Shown here piece after piece: positions 11,170 through 28,222 of a stretch of DNA of 64,000 nt. Numbering within the stretch: the first letter of the stretch is position 1; each line of letters opens with the position of its first letter. Below the pieces are notes generated by a model. The model was not told the origin of the DNA. It made no database searches and was given only the letters and a program-made list of their open reading frames with translations. Location: the NCBI GenBank assembly GCA_037179515.1, contig JAXCGZ010000126.1, positions 71,001 through 135,000 on the forward strand, read 5' to 3'. Source of the DNA: Halocaridina rubra (taxonomy: Eukaryota > Arthropoda > Malacostraca > Decapoda > Atyidae). The translations under genes were made by a program, and so were the position numbers.

Positions 11170-13992
11170 TTAGTGATACTTATCATACCTGTCCTTAAAA
11201 CTATGGATTGAGGTAGCATTAACTACCTCCTCGCTTAGCGAATTCCAATTATCAACTACTCTTACACTGAAAAAGTATTTCCTTACATCCTGCAAACAAG
11301 TTTTCTTCCGAAGCTTCAAACTATGACCTCTAGTTCTAGAGCCAGCCATAACGAAATATCGATCCCTATCCACTCTATCATAACCATGAAGGAATTTAAA
11401 GACTGTCACCATATCCCCCCTTACTCTTCTAGCTTCGAGTGATGGCAAGTCTAATTCCCTCAGCCTCTCATCATAACCGAGATTGCGTATTTCTGGCACC
11501 AGTTTCGTGGCATGTCTTTGAACTTTTTCAAGCTTAGCTATGTGCTTTTTCAAGTGCGGATTCCAAAAGGGGGCTGCATATTCGAGTTTTGGCCTCACAT
11601 AGGTTACATAAATATTTCTGAACATTTCCTTGTCCATGTGCCTGAAGGCTACCCTTACATTTGATAAGAATGCATATGCTGCCCTTACTATGCCATTTAT
11701 ATGTATTTCTGGAGACAAATCTGCCAGTATGTTTACTCCTAGATCTCTCTCATTTTCTGTCTCTTGAAGTTGTACTCCAGCCACCGAGTAGTCAAGCTTG
11801 GGCCTTCTTGCACTTGTACCCATTCTCATTACCTTACATTTTGAGGTATTGAATTTCATTAGCCACTTTTCTGACCACTCATGCAGATTATTTAGATCCT
11901 CCTGAAGTTCTCTACCATTGTTCTCGTTTTTTACTTTCTTCACAATCTTTGCATCATCTGCAAACATATTCATGAATGAATTTACAGACTTTGGTAGGTC
12001 ATTTACATATACAAGGAACAAAAGTGGCCCTAAAACTGAACCCTGTGGAACTCCACTACTAACTCTTCTCCATTCAGACACTGAGTGTCTTACTCTAACC
12101 CTCTGTTCCCTTCCTTCTAAGTAAGTTTTTATCCATTCCAAGACATTTCCACCTATTCTAGCCATTGATTGCAGCTTCCTAATAAGTCTCCCATGTGGAA
12201 CAGTGTCAAACGCTTTCTGGAAGTCTAGGAATATGCAATCTGCCCAGCCCTCTCTTTCCTGTAAGATTTGGCTTACCTCATCATAAAATTCTAATAAGTT
12301 TGTTACTGTTGATCTTCCTTCTCTGAAGCCATGTTGCCTCACTGACAAAAAGTTGAAGGATTCCAAGTGAAGAGAGATATGTTTCCTTAGTAGTTTCTCC
12401 ATAAGTTTGCAAACTATGCTGGTCAAGGAAACTGGTCTATAGTTCAGAGCCGTATCCCTCCTTCCCTTTTTGAAGATAGGTATCACACTTGCTTGTTTCC
12501 AGCATCTTGGAATCTCCCCCGACTCCAATGACTCCTTAAATATGATACTTAGTGCCACTGATATTGTGTTTGCGCATTTTTTAAGCACATGAGGGGATAT
12601 GTCATCAGGACCTGTAGCTTTATGAACATCTAAATCCATCAGCGCTTTGCATACCTCTGTGGCTGTAAGGTTGATGTTCTCTAATACCGGCCCTTGAGCT
12701 TCTATCACTGCAATCTGAGGGGGTGGGGTATTTTCTACTGTAAATACTGACTGAAACTCCTTGCTCAATTCTTTGCAGATCTCTTCGTCCGTCTCAGTGA
12801 TGCTTCCATCCGCTCTCTTTAGCCTTAAAACCTGTTCTTTTACCTTCAGTTTTCCTCTGATAAAGCTGTGGAAAAGCTTGGGATTTTCTTTAGCCTTCCT
12901 GGTGATGTCCCTCTCATAATCTTTCTCTGCCTCTCTCCTTTTACTTAGGTAGTCATTTCTTGCTCTTTTGTAGGTTTGCCAGGCATTTATGTTTTTTCTC
13001 CTCCTATACCTTTTCCAGCATTTGTCTCTCCACTCCTTAGCTCTTTTACACCCATTATCGAACCATTTCTCTCTGGCATGAATTACACCTACTTTGGTGA
13101 CAGGTATGCAGCAATCTACTATCTTCCCATATTTCTCACAAAAGATGTCATACATTTCTTGTACAGATTTGTTGTAAAATAAGGTTCTCCAGTCAATAAC
13201 TGCAAAAAGCTCATTCATTTTGATGTAATCTCCTTTCTGATAGTTCCTCCTCATGTCCTCAGTGCCTCTACTCTCAGGAAGAATGTCTTCAATGATATAC
13301 TCCATCAACAACACACAGTGGTCACTCTTTCCAATTGGTGGTTCATACTCAATATTTTCAATATCCAACACATTATCTGTGAACACCAGATCAAGTAGTG
13401 ATGGCTCATCCCCACCCCTGGCTCTTGTTGGTTCCATTACATGTTGGTGTAGGAAATTCCCTTGTACGCAATCTAGGAATCTTGCCCCAAAGGAGTCCTC
13501 ACCACTGTGTGGGTCAAGATTTATCCAATCTATCTCTTTATGATTAAAGTCTCCCATAATCAAAATCCTACATTTTTTCTCCCGCGCCATGTTAACAACT
13601 GAGTTTATGACTTCAATCGTACCTATATGACTTTCCTCATAAATTTCAAGCCTATTTTGGTTCCTTGGTGGGTTGTATACAACAGTTATTATAATGCTCT
13701 CTGACCCAGTATTTATGCGAGCAACAAGAAATTCCCTGAACTCACTTTCTATAGCCAAGTTTATTTCTTCAACTTGAATCCTCTCACTTATGAGCAGTGC
13801 TATCCCTCCACCAGTCCTCTCAGATCTTTCGACCCTTAGTATTCTGAAGCCCTTAGGAAAAACTGTGACACTGTTTATGTCCTCACTCAACTTAGTCTCT
13901 GTAATTGCTACTATATCTGCCTTACTGTTGTGAATCCTATCTTTTAATTCTACTGCCTTACCAGCTAATCCATCAGCATTTGTGTATAACAA
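11170..13992 (-). CDS. LINE ORF2: endonuclease and reverse transcriptase
   Basis: The frame has about 940 codons without a stop. Residues 1-235 form an APE-type endonuclease that nicks target DNA; motifs include MGDFNHKEIDW and GKSDHCVL. Residues about 450-740 form the reverse transcriptase, with FLDFQKAFDTVPHGRL, SSGVPQGSVLGPLLF and the FADD catalytic box at 677-680 (11953-11964). The C-terminal part has the LRKYFFS-type pattern RKYFFSVRVVDNWNSL common to CR1/L2-like elements. The first codon used here is TTG; the frame is open about 30 codons further upstream and overlaps the end of ORF1, so the true start is unresolved and may depend on reinitiation. It overlaps no host exon. Confidence 0.92.
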   Translation of the reverse strand: MLYTNADGLAGKAVELKDRIHNSKADIVAITETKLSEDINSVTVFPKGFRILRVERSERTGGGIALLISERIQVEEINLAIESEFREFLVARINTGSESIIITVVYNPPRNQNRLEIYEESHIGTIEVINSVVNMAREKKCRILIMGDFNHKEIDWINLDPHSGEDSFGARFLDCVQGNFLHQHVMEPTRARGGDEPSLLDLVFTDNVLDIENIEYEPPIGKSDHCVLLMEYIIEDILPESRGTEDMRRNYQKGDYIKMNELFAVIDWRTLFYNKSVQEMYDIFCEKYGKIVDCCIPVTKVGVIHAREKWFDNGCKRAKEWRDKCWKRYRRRKNINAWQTYKRARNDYLSKRREAEKDYERDITRKAKENPKLFHSFIRGKLKVKEQVLRLKRADGSITETDEEICKELSKEFQSVFTVENTPPPQIAVIEAQGPVLENINLTATEVCKALMDLDVHKATGPDDISPHVLKKCANTISVALSIIFKESLESGEIPRCWKQASVIPIFKKGRRDTALNYRPVSLTSIVCKLMEKLLRKHISLHLESFNFLSVRQHGFREGRSTVTNLLEFYDEVSQILQEREGWADCIFLDFQKAFDTVPHGRLIRKLQSMARIGGNVLEWIKTYLEGREQRVRVRHSVSEWRRVSSGVPQGSVLGPLLFLVYVNDLPKSVNSFMNMFADDAKIVKKVKNENNGRELQEDLNNLHEWSEKWLMKFNTSKCKVMRMGTSARRPKLDYSVAGVQLQETENERDLGVNILADLSPEIHINGIVRAAYAFLSNVRVAFRHMDKEMFRNIYVTYVRPKLEYAAPFWNPHLKKHIAKLEKVQRHATKLVPEIRNLGYDERLRELDLPSLEARRVRGDMVTVFKFLHGYDRVDRDRYFVMAGSRTRGHSLKLRKKTCLQDVRKYFFSVRVVDNWNSLSEEVVNATSIHSFKDRYDKYH

Positions 13993-13994
13993 TC

Positions 13995-15073
13995 TTAATG
14001 AGGCCCCATCCCCTGATCTTCTGTCATTATCTTCTTTATCTCCCCTTTGTCTGGAAGTATTCCGTAACGAAAATTTTTCTTCTCTTCTTCATTTCTTTCA
14101 TCATTTAACCTTCTTGCCTCTTGCAACAAGTTTTTGATCTTTCCCATCTCTTCCTGTGTTCTGTATCGTCTAATGAACACTTCTTTGCATTCTTGAAGGT
14201 CTTTTAGACTTTTTTTTCTCAACAATATTTCCCTACATGTCTCCCCTCTCTCAAAGGTTACTTTTGTTGGTCTCGGCTTTCCTTCCTCGAATATTTACCT
14301 AGTTGGTGTATGTTTACAATATCCTCAGGACCACATACTACTCCAAGCTTTCTTATCAGGTCTACAACGTTAGCTTTATTTTCTTCAAGTCTCCCCTGCC
14401 ATGTTGGCTCCTGGGATTCACTTATGCCTGAGATTACCACTGTCTTCTCCTTATCAAGTGCCTGTCTGATGAGTGGGTTTGCCCTTTCCATCACAACGTC
14501 TTTCATTTTTTCGATTACTGTCTCTTTATAGTCAACTGTTTGTATGTTTTCCAGTGCCACCACCTTTACAGCCTCTTTTACTGCCACATTCCCCTTTAGT
14601 GCATCAGCAAAGGACGTTTTCATGGCATCATTTTCCATATTCAGCTCCTGGAACTCTTTTCTGAACTGTTCAATGTTTTCCTTAATCTGAACATTCCAAG
14701 CAGCAATCTCGTCTCTCTCAGAAGATAGCAGTGAACTAACATCTAATTCCTTTAGGTTGTCATTTAGCTGTTTGTTTTTATCTTCTTGTTTAGAAATTCT
14801 AGATTCTAGTTGACTCTTTTCCCCTTCCAGCTTCTTTATTCTTTTTTCTAGTTCCTTTCTCTCCTGCCCTTGTGCTTTATTTGCTTCCTCCAAAGATCTT
14901 ATTTGTTCTCTGAGTGTTTCGTTCTCTTTCATTTCTCCATCCATATTCCGAATTTTATCATCAAGGCTTGTAACCATTTCCTCTAACTTCTTGATTCTCT
15001 GTTTAAGTCCTCTGATGACTACCCCTTCTCCCGACCCATGGGTGGGAGAGGTTTGGGACAGAGATGGCTTCAT
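13995..15073 (-). pseudogene. LINE ORF1, coiled-coil protein with one frameshift
   Basis: The first 271 codons (15073-14258) encode a long heptad-rich coiled coil (IKKLEEMVTSLDDKI, LEKRIKKLEGEKSQLESRI), then a basic, conserved tail (VVISGISESQEPTWQGRLEE). The frame breaks near 14275-14290, and the same protein continues in another frame (KVTFERGETCREILL, then LKDLQECKEVFIRRYRTQEE) to a stop at 13995. Such ORF1 proteins bind and chaperone LINE RNA. One small indel is the only damage seen, so this is a recently disabled copy or a sequencing error. Confidence 0.8.
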
Positions 15074-15505
15074 TTTTATGTTCTCCCTCTCACAGAATAT
15101 AGAAAGAAGACGAGAAAGAGGAAAAAAAAAAAGAAAAGAGAAAAACTTCTAATTTACCTTCACACAGAATTTTTATATCTCCATATAAGTGCTATTTAGT
15201 GACTCAGTTTGTCTCCTTTCTGGTAACACACATCTTAACTTAAAAACTTGACCATGGTAATTTAAGTATAAAAAGAAAAAGAAAAACAAAAGTCAAACCT
15301 GAAGGAAAATTCGAATTTGTGTTCGAGGTGGCACCCACCTGTTTCTGTTATATATTCTTCCTAACTGATAAACTGACTTGCTAACCAAGATATGTTATCA
15401 CGGGATTTAGACTTTACATTTAACTCAATATATATACAAAATAACAAAATAGCAAACGAGAAAGCTAAAAGAAAAGCAAAAAAAATGAAGAAAATAGGAC
15501 TGCTG

Positions 15506-15646
<141 letters not shown>

Positions 15647-15647
15647 A

Positions 15648-16981
<1,334 letters not shown>

Positions 16982-16984
16982 TAT

Positions 16985-16985
<1 letters not shown>

Positions 16986-17056
<71 letters not shown>
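16986..17056. repeat. (TA)n between E1 and E2
   Basis: Short TA tract at the centre of the E1/E2 inverted pair. Confidence 0.95.
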
Positions 17057-21229
<4,173 letters not shown>

Positions 21230-21593
21230 TGTTACACCTCCTGTGTAAGTAGTATATTAATCAATTGGTATGTACTAATATATTCGTTGTGTTAATTTCT
21301 ATTTTATCTTCTAGGTTCATAAAGCAGTAAAAACCAGATATTTGGGACTTTTCTTCTTGGTTTATTTAGCAAGTCAACAAATGAATGAATGAAAGAAAGG
21401 TCCAAAATTTTCTTGCTCTCATGTGTACAAAACATATAAAAAACAATTCAAATGTAACACATGAAAACAATACATGAGGTGATTGTTTACAATACTGGCC
21501 ATTTCTTCTTTCTTTTTTGCTGTCACCAGATGGCAACCTGCACAATAAGGAGGAGTGCCAAATTAGATTTCTTAAATGTTACCAGGTGTTACA
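21230..21593 (-). repeat. BEL/Pao 3' LTR
   Basis: In minus orientation it begins TGTAACACCTGG (21593) and ends GGTGTAACA (21230), with an AATAAA signal inside CTAAATAAACC near 21365. The stretch just before it in element direction, GGGACCGGGAT, could be a polypurine tract. The start is inferred from the TG...CA rule. Confidence 0.6.
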
Positions 21594-21794
21594 TCCCGGT
21601 CCCAAGGCACTTACTGGGATAGTGCATCATACACTATGTAACAACTGGGTTGCAAAGTTCAGCATCAACTCACAAAACCATCCATACCAAAGTACTGTAT
21701 AGGTTACAAAATAATTAAACATATTAATTACAAAAAATATATATATAAAATTTTATAATACACCTCTATTTCAAATTTTCATCCATGGCAGCAA

Positions 21795-22500
21795 TTTACA
21801 GCACATAAATTTTAGTATTGGGCCTCTCATATGTACCTGTTGCTGTTCTCACATTTACACAACATACTGACCCATCATCACTCTTATGTCCCCTAGTCGC
21901 TAGTGCTAGTGACCATTGATTTCTAGGAGCATTGTCTTGCTTCAGAAGCATTAAATCTCCTATCTTAAGATTAGAATATGTTTTCTACCATTTTTTGCAC
22001 TCTTGTAAGGTGGGTAGGTACTCCCGGAACCACCTAAGCAAAATAACATCTGCTAAATATTGCGACTGTTTCCATCGGCGCCGATATGCATCCATTTGAT
22101 CAAACTTCCCAGGGGGTAACAAAGCACCTCCTCTCAGCATCACCAGGTAAATGGGTGTCAAAGGTCTTTCATCTCTAGGATCATCAGATTACTTGGTGAT
22201 AGGCCTACCATTTATAATACCCTCAACAATGGTCAGCAAAGTTACAAAGGTTTCGTCATCCATTACTTGTTTTTTCATCACCCCTGCCAACACAGATCTT
22301 ATGGTTCTAATATGCCTCTCCCAGACACCACCCATGTGAGAGGCTCCAGGAGGATTTAACTTCCATGTGACTTTCCTTTTATATGGTTTCTTTCTAAGTA
22401 TTGGACGTAATCTTTGAAATTAAGCAACCGTTTCCTTCGGTCTATGCCATGAGGAGTAATGACTCAGGAGTCTACTTGTATGATCATCTTGAGTATTAAA
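21795..22500 (-). pseudogene. BEL/Pao integrase C-terminal part, broken
   Basis: Minus-strand frames give NPPGASHMGGVWERHIRTIR, GRPITK, then LMLLKQDNAPRNQWSLALAT and SVCCVNVRTATGTYERP. These match the end of BEL/Pao integrase (the GA-HxGGxWER motif and the basic tail domain). In-frame stops occur after GRPITK and near KKW. The zinc-binding and first catalytic portions are missing, which implies an internal deletion around 22500. Confidence 0.8.
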
Positions 22501-22523
22501 GGCATACACTACTGGGGATGGCT

Positions 22524-23638
22524 TTACTCAGCTATCCTTTCTAATTCTTCACAGTTGAATGAAGGCTGCCTGGGCCAATAACTTCTATTTTGATATAGAA
22601 AACTAGGTCCCTTTATCCAACGTTCATCACTAACAAGTTCACATGTTGTAATCCCTCTGGATGCATCGCCTCCAGGATTCTCAGTAGTGGATACATATCT
22701 CCACTGTGTAGGTGTGGTATGATCCAACATCTTTGCCACTCTATTGGCAGCTTAAGTTTGAAACTTCTTTGCTGTACTCTGTAAATCCCATAACACAATA
22801 GTGCTATCTGTTCTAAAAAATAGATTCTTCTATTATTATTTCCAACTCTTCTCGTAGAAGTACAGGTATGTCTAATCTAACTGCTTTTAGTGCTCCAGCC
22901 AACTCTAAACGTGGAATGGTGGAACCCTTTAAAGATGCAAGTCTAGACTTTGCCATCATGAGATAAACAGGGATAGTTTGATCCTCAAAAACAGTCAATA
23001 AATATGAAACAGCCCCATAACCATAATCTGAAGCATTACAAATATGATGTAACTGGGCTGTCCTTACAATTTTGTTCTTTCGTACAACACATTGAGGAAT
23101 TCTGAACGCCCCAATAATAGGCAAGTCATTCAGCCACCGGGCCCATTGTTCCTCCAGGTCCCTTGGCAAGGACTCATCCCATCCTTTTTCCAGCCTGCAC
23201 AATTGCTGAAATAGCCTTCTTGCCTGTTGCACAAATGAACTCACATATCCTAAGGGATCATACACTGTGTTGAGTGTGCTAAGTACTCCTTTTTGTTTTT
23301 GGTTTATCTCTTACCTACACGTCAAATCTGAAACAGACTCAATGTCCCACAGCACACCAAGTGCACACACTGTGGGCAGCTTTTCCATGCTGACATCCAG
23401 GGTAGAGAATGATCTTCCTCATCTGTCTCTAGGTATGCTGGTCATTAACTCTGGCGAGTTAGAAATAAACTTTGTGAAACAAAATCCTCTCTTCCAGATT
23501 CTTATCTTTATCTGATCGCTTTCCCAATATCTGTGAGCATCGTTCAGCCATAGTACGGTTGTCAGGTAGGTAAGGTCTTTCTGCCTTAAAAGGAATATTC
23601 AAAGTATAGTGACCATTTAATAAAGACTGTTTCTTATC
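22524..23638 (-). pseudogene. BEL/Pao reverse transcriptase region, catalytic core deleted
   Basis: 23638-23500 holds the start (LNGHYTLNIPFKAERPYLPD), and 23500-22813 holds the post-catalytic part (LGVLWDIES, VYDPLGYVSSFVQQARRLFQ, ATIPRLELAGALKA-like). The palm domain with the YVDD box between them is absent, so a deletion lies near 23500. A frameshift and stops follow into the RNase H and linker portion (22524-22798). This copy cannot make its own cDNA. Confidence 0.8.
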
Positions 23639-24268
23639 CTAGACTTCTAAAACTTTTAAGTCACTCTGAGACTTACCTGGTGTTTCACAGTTGACTCCTT
23701 CCAGGTGCCATAACTTAAACAAGTACTTCTCCATCATTGAAGTAGTGTGTACAAAATGAGAAGATCTCGCTGTGGGCTTAAAAGGGTCAATAGGACCGTC
23801 AATGGCCCAGCCTAATGGTGTGTGAATGGCAAATGGCTCACCTGGTTGTCCCATTTTTACTTCATCTGGTATCAAGAGATCAGCACAATCCTGCCCTACT
23901 AGCAGGTGAACCTGATCTACCTCCAACTCAGGTAACCTTAGGTTCTTCAGGTGTGACCACCATTCAATATCAAGTTGACTTGACAAGCCTGACAAGTCTA
24001 AATTCATTGTTGGAATAACAGCTACTTCTTGTATACAAAATGGTTCATGTGTGTCATCAAGATCAGATACAAGAAGAGTAGTAACAGTTGAATTAATAGG
24101 CATTTTTGTCTGTGCAATAGTAGTGAGTTCCAACTGATGAGTCACACCTCTGGTTCCTATCTTTTCACTTAATTCTTCTGTGCAATATGTAGTATTTGTT
24201 CCTGGATCCAACAGTGCATATGTATCAATAATAATATTCGTATCCAAACATCTGACTCTTGCTGGCAC
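23639..24268 (-). pseudogene. BEL/Pao aspartic protease region
   Basis: The open frame of about 209 codons contains DTYALLDPGTNTTYCTEELS, where the protease active site D-(S/T)-G is DPG in this copy. The downstream part has WWSHLKNLRLPELEVDQVHL and DLLIPDEVKMGQPGEPFAIH plus TPLGWAIDGPI, typical of the BEL/Pao DUF1758 domain. The altered active-site residue suggests loss of function. Confidence 0.85.
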
Positions 24269-24510
24269 TATAGGAAGAGCAAGTCTACCACCTTGTCAAA
24301 AGGCGAAGTTACTCACTCTGGGAGTCATAATAGTATTCAGTGGTGTGTAGTCAGTAAACTGTGTTGCTGGTACTGGCATCTGTGATTCTGATGTAGGAGT
24401 GTGTGTTGGTGCTTCCTGTATATTAGCAACATCATCTGCTTTCTTAATTGGGAGATAAAGATACTTGCTGTGTTTCCTTCCACAGCCTTCAACATTACAG
24501 ATAAAATTTC

Positions 24511-26198
24511 TTAATCTTTAGCAATGTGTCCCTGAGAAAAACAATTCACACACAGACCCTTAGATTTTAAAAGATTCCAACAGTCCTTTACTTTCATAGC
24601 CTTAAATTGTGAACAAGATATTATATAATGTGCTTGTCCACAACAAGGACACTTACCACCTGTCCACTTCCTGCTCTCTGGTCTAAATGTATCCTCAGCT
24701 ACAGAAGTATTGACAGCAAAACTTTCAGCCTGTCTCTTCAGAGCTCTGTTCATCTGATTCTTACCTTTTTCCTTCGTCTGATTCTTACTAATTAATTTTC
24801 CAAAGACTGGATCTGAAGCCTCGTCAGCAATATCACAAATGAACTTGACAAGCTCTGTAATTTCTGGTCCTCTTCTATACTTGGAGCGAATTTCATGATT
24901 AAATTTTACCCATTTTGTCTGCAGATAATAAGGTAAACTTTCCACTATCTTAAGCATATTGTCTCCACTTGCTAGCTGATTGATAGAGTTCATTTCCTTA
25001 AGGGACTCAAGACAGCAAGTGAGCTCATCAGTATATTCTCTCAGATCAGCTGATCCCTTCACATCTTCTTCTTCACATATGGTCTATTGATAACTTTTCT
25101 TTCCCATTCACATGCAAAATTATAAGGGTTTCCAAATCTTTCTTCTAAAATTTCTAAAGCTCTTATATAGCATTCTTCAGGACTCTTATAATAAGTACTC
25201 TTCAGAGCACAAGATGCCTTTCCTTTACAGTACTCTCCTAAGCATGCCAGTTTTTGAGCCGCTGGGATTGACAAACACCCTATGGTATTCTTAAATAACC
25301 TTATGAATGGCCAATGCTCCAAAGAATCACCACTAATAAATGGATGAATTTCTCCTCTAGGTACTTGCAGAGATTCTACTATAGACTGTTGCTGTGTTCG
25401 TGGCAGATCCAACACTGGCTTAAGGCGTCTACTAAAATAGATGCAGCTTTCTTTTCTGAATCTTCTATTTCAACATTAGAGGGGTCCACTGATACTCTTG
25501 AGGATTTTCTCAGGTGTTCTATAGGTGTACTTTCAAATGTTGGGATTTCACTGGTCACTTCTGGGCATCCCGGTGTATTCATAGGTATGGTTACATGTGA
25601 GATGGGACCAAACCCTTCAGTTTGCAGCTTGTGTTCTTTAGTTTCATCAGAATTAACTTCTTCCTTCAACTTGTTGAGTTCCTCCATCTATCTCTGTTTT
25701 TCCCTCTTAAGCATCAGTTCACTCTCCAATTTTGCCCTTTTTAACTCAAATAATTGTTTTTCCTTCTGCAATAATAGCTGTCGGTTCTGCATTTCAAGCT
25801 ATTGTGCTCTTGATAATTCTTTAATTTCTTCTTCTAAGTCCTTGTTCTTTGCTTCCAGGCAAGTATCTAAAATTTCTTTGAATGCCAATTGTTTCTCTGG
25901 CACAGTATTTATTGGTATATCATCATCTAAAAACTCATTATCCTCTTGGCTCTTGTCAAAACTTCCTCTTCCTGTGAAGCTATCCAGTTAAATAAGGCGT
26001 TTTGCAAATCCATATGCCGAGTATAACCTCCATTTTATATACTTTGGCCTCTTGCAGCTGATCTTCGTCCTGCAATAACTCAAGAAGCTCAAGTTCAGCT
26101 GCTTCAAATACAGTAATATACTCAGAGTAAGCATCCATCTTCTCCTTTACTTTAAAAAGGTTCTTGGCATCACCAGCTAACTTGTCGATAGCAGTCAT
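24511..26198 (-). pseudogene. BEL/Pao gag, several stops
   Basis: In order: an N-terminal coiled coil (MTAIDKLAGDAKNLFKVKEK), acidic and charged helices (25990-25690), a DUF1759-type capsid segment (IHPFISGDSLEHWPFIRLFK, then RALEILEERFGNPY), and a zinc knuckle region with CVNCFSQGHIAKD and CPCCGQAHYIISC. At least three frame breaks separate the parts. Gag would form the particle that packages element RNA. Confidence 0.82.
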
Positions 26199-26576
26199 CT
26201 GTCTGGTAAGAGTTCCCTTTGCCCAGCTTCATTTCTTCTTGGCATCAGCTGCAGGTCCCTCCTGGTCACCAGCGATGTCCTTCAAAGGGATTTCTTCTCC
26301 CTCTGCTACCTAAGTTATTAAATCTCAGGTCTATTCTGTGTTCGTCTTGTATTTAGTCTGTTTGCAGGATATTCTTAAACTTCAGGAATGGCCTAAAATT
26401 TTGGACTTTCTTTCATTCATTCATTTGTTGACTTGCTAAATAAACCAAGAAGAAAAGTCCCAAAAATCTGGTTTTTACTGCTTTATGAACCTAGAAGATA
26501 AAATAGAAATTAACAAAAGAAAAATGTTAGTACATACCTATTGATTAATATACCTACTTACACAGGAGGTGTAACA

Positions 26577-28222
26577 CAGGGGATGTGCAGTATCCCCTTT
26601 GTGTGCTTACATATGGCCACTGTTTGTACCCAAAGGTGATATCTAGTCTTTCCTGTATTTATAATAGCAACATTAGGCCCTGTTTTCCGGCCCTAGAATC
26701 TACTCCAGGCTATTGTAATTGCAGAATTTGAGTTTGAGAGGGAGATCCACCTCCGGGGGTTAGGTATCGTGAGAGGAAAAATGGTCATATGACCACCTCG
26801 GGATTCGTAAAACGTGGGCGGAAGAGGCACATGAAAGATATATCGGCGCTCTTCTGTTGTCCGGCCGGTCTCCAACAGCAGGATTAGCGGTATGTGGTCA
26901 CAATCCGAACCTATCTTGCAGCGTAGAAGTGAGGGGATGACGGCAAAAGGCATGGGGTCGGTCAAGTACCTAGCGATACCCCCAAAAAGAGGGACTACAT
27001 ATGGGGACAAGGGGAATTTGGGATTGCAAAAGATGAAAAAATCCTAATTAGATAAAAGTAAGAAAAACATATACATTTCACATACACTGAAACATATGAA
27101 GAACCTGAAAATTCCCCACTTTTCTTTTTTGAAAGATTTTAGATGGAATGCAAAAGGGAGATGAAAAATCCCTACTAAGATAAAGGGAAGTGAGAGAGAG
27201 AGACATGTCCCAGTGGATAATAACAGGGAAACTGAAAATTCCCAACAGCAAACTTCTTGTTCTTTTTCAGCTACCAAGCCTGAGTTCTTTTTCTTTTTTT
27301 TCTAGATTTTAAGATTTAAGTTAAGAAAGCCTCAATGCCTCCCCTAGAAATAGTATATAGATGCAAGAGAAAACTAGTTACCATACGATTAATGTAGTAA
27401 GTGTCATTAATTCAATTATGAGCATTATCAGATAATTGTCATATATAAACAGTGCTTGTATTTTGATTTAGTACTATAATAATCGTTTTTTCCTTGATGA
27501 GTATTTTTAAATATTTGTCACTTACGAACTGTATTTTATATTAATTGGGTATTATAACCATTTTCTATTTTCTCTTTACTATTAAAGTGTATTAGTGAAC
27601 AGTTATTTTTTAGATAAAAATGTTTAATTTCTCTTTACTGCAATAACTAATAGTCATTTTGTCAGTCATTAATAACTATATAATAAAATTGTGAATACTT
27701 AATTTTGATAATTTTTATTTAAAAAAAAAATTCTTGTATTAAAATGCTTGTTGTGAAAACATTTTTCTTTTGTTTGTCTTTTTTAGAAATCACATGTTCT
27801 ATACATACTGAGTGTACCCTTGACAATGAAATCATTTTCAGGAAACTTTAGTATGTATTAAGGAGCATAGGGAAATTTTGATATGTATTACAGAGAAGTA
27901 ATCTATTTAGATAATTATGCGAAACTTTGATATGTAATACGGAGAAGTAATCTATTTAGAAAATTCTGTGAAATTTTGATATGTAATACAGAGAAGTAAT
28001 CTATTTAGATAGTTAGGTGAAACTTTGATATGTAATACAGAGAAGCAATCTATTTAGATAATTATGGAAAACTTTATGTCATATAGAGAAGTCATCTTAT
28101 TAGATAATTATACCCTGTTTACGTCTAAAATAATTATAATTATAATTAACATATGTAAGAAATCTTTAAAATATGTCATGCTTCACCTGAAATAGGGCAT
28201 TTCAGAAATTGGTGGTAGGGAG
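26577..28222 (+). mobile_element. Degraded pol-less LTR element, right internal portion
   Basis: It resumes the sequence interrupted at 21229: GCAGTATCCCCTTTGTGTGC near 26588 matches 46727. It includes GAGAGGAAAAATGGT and a GCGATACCCC(A)AAAAGAGGG segment shared with 46910-47115. It ends at GGTGGTAGGGAG, a purine-rich stretch just before the LTR. Frames of about 105 codons here are not conserved as proteins between copies, and I see no gene. Confidence 0.6.
27842..28112. repeat. 49-bp tandem repeat, about 5.5 copies
   Basis: GATATGTAATACAGAGAAGT and ATCTATTTAGATAATTA recur every 49 bp with a few substitutions. It lies inside the degraded LTR element. No function is evident. Confidence 0.9.

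Larger units (their letters stand above)
11079..15400 (-). mobile_element. CR1-like non-LTR retrotransposon, nearly full length
   Basis: ORF1 (15073-13995, one frameshift) and ORF2 (13992-11170, open) are followed on the minus strand by a short 3' UTR. The 3' end carries two copies of ATTAGGTAATCACA next to a (CATA)n run. CR1-type LINEs usually end in short tandem repeats and not poly(A), which fits. The 5' limit is uncertain: sequence upstream of ORF1 up to the (TA)n at 15508 contains no clear boundary, and no target duplication was found. Confidence 0.8.
21230..26576 (-). mobile_element. BEL/Pao retrotransposon with inverted terminal segments
   Basis: The insert is bounded by TGTTACACCTCC at 21230 and GGAGGTGTAACA at 26576 and by a 5-bp target duplication CAGGG (21225-21229 and 26577-26581). 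The uninterrupted site is preserved in a relative near 46710-46735. Gag-pol lies on the minus strand but is broken by stops and deletions. The outer 182 bp at each end (21230-21411 and 26395-26576) are reverse complements of each other, where a normal LTR element would have direct repeats. Confidence 0.85.

Noticed and set aside
25314..25991. Plus-strand open frame of 225 codons
   Set aside because: It lies antisense to the BEL/Pao gag region, which carries the recognisable motifs, and has leucine/serine-rich shadow composition.
26693..27277. Minus-strand frames of 105 and 77 codons, with counterparts near 47011-47380
   Set aside because: The DNA is shared between the two LTR-family copies, but the reading frames are not preserved, so this is non-coding repeat similarity.
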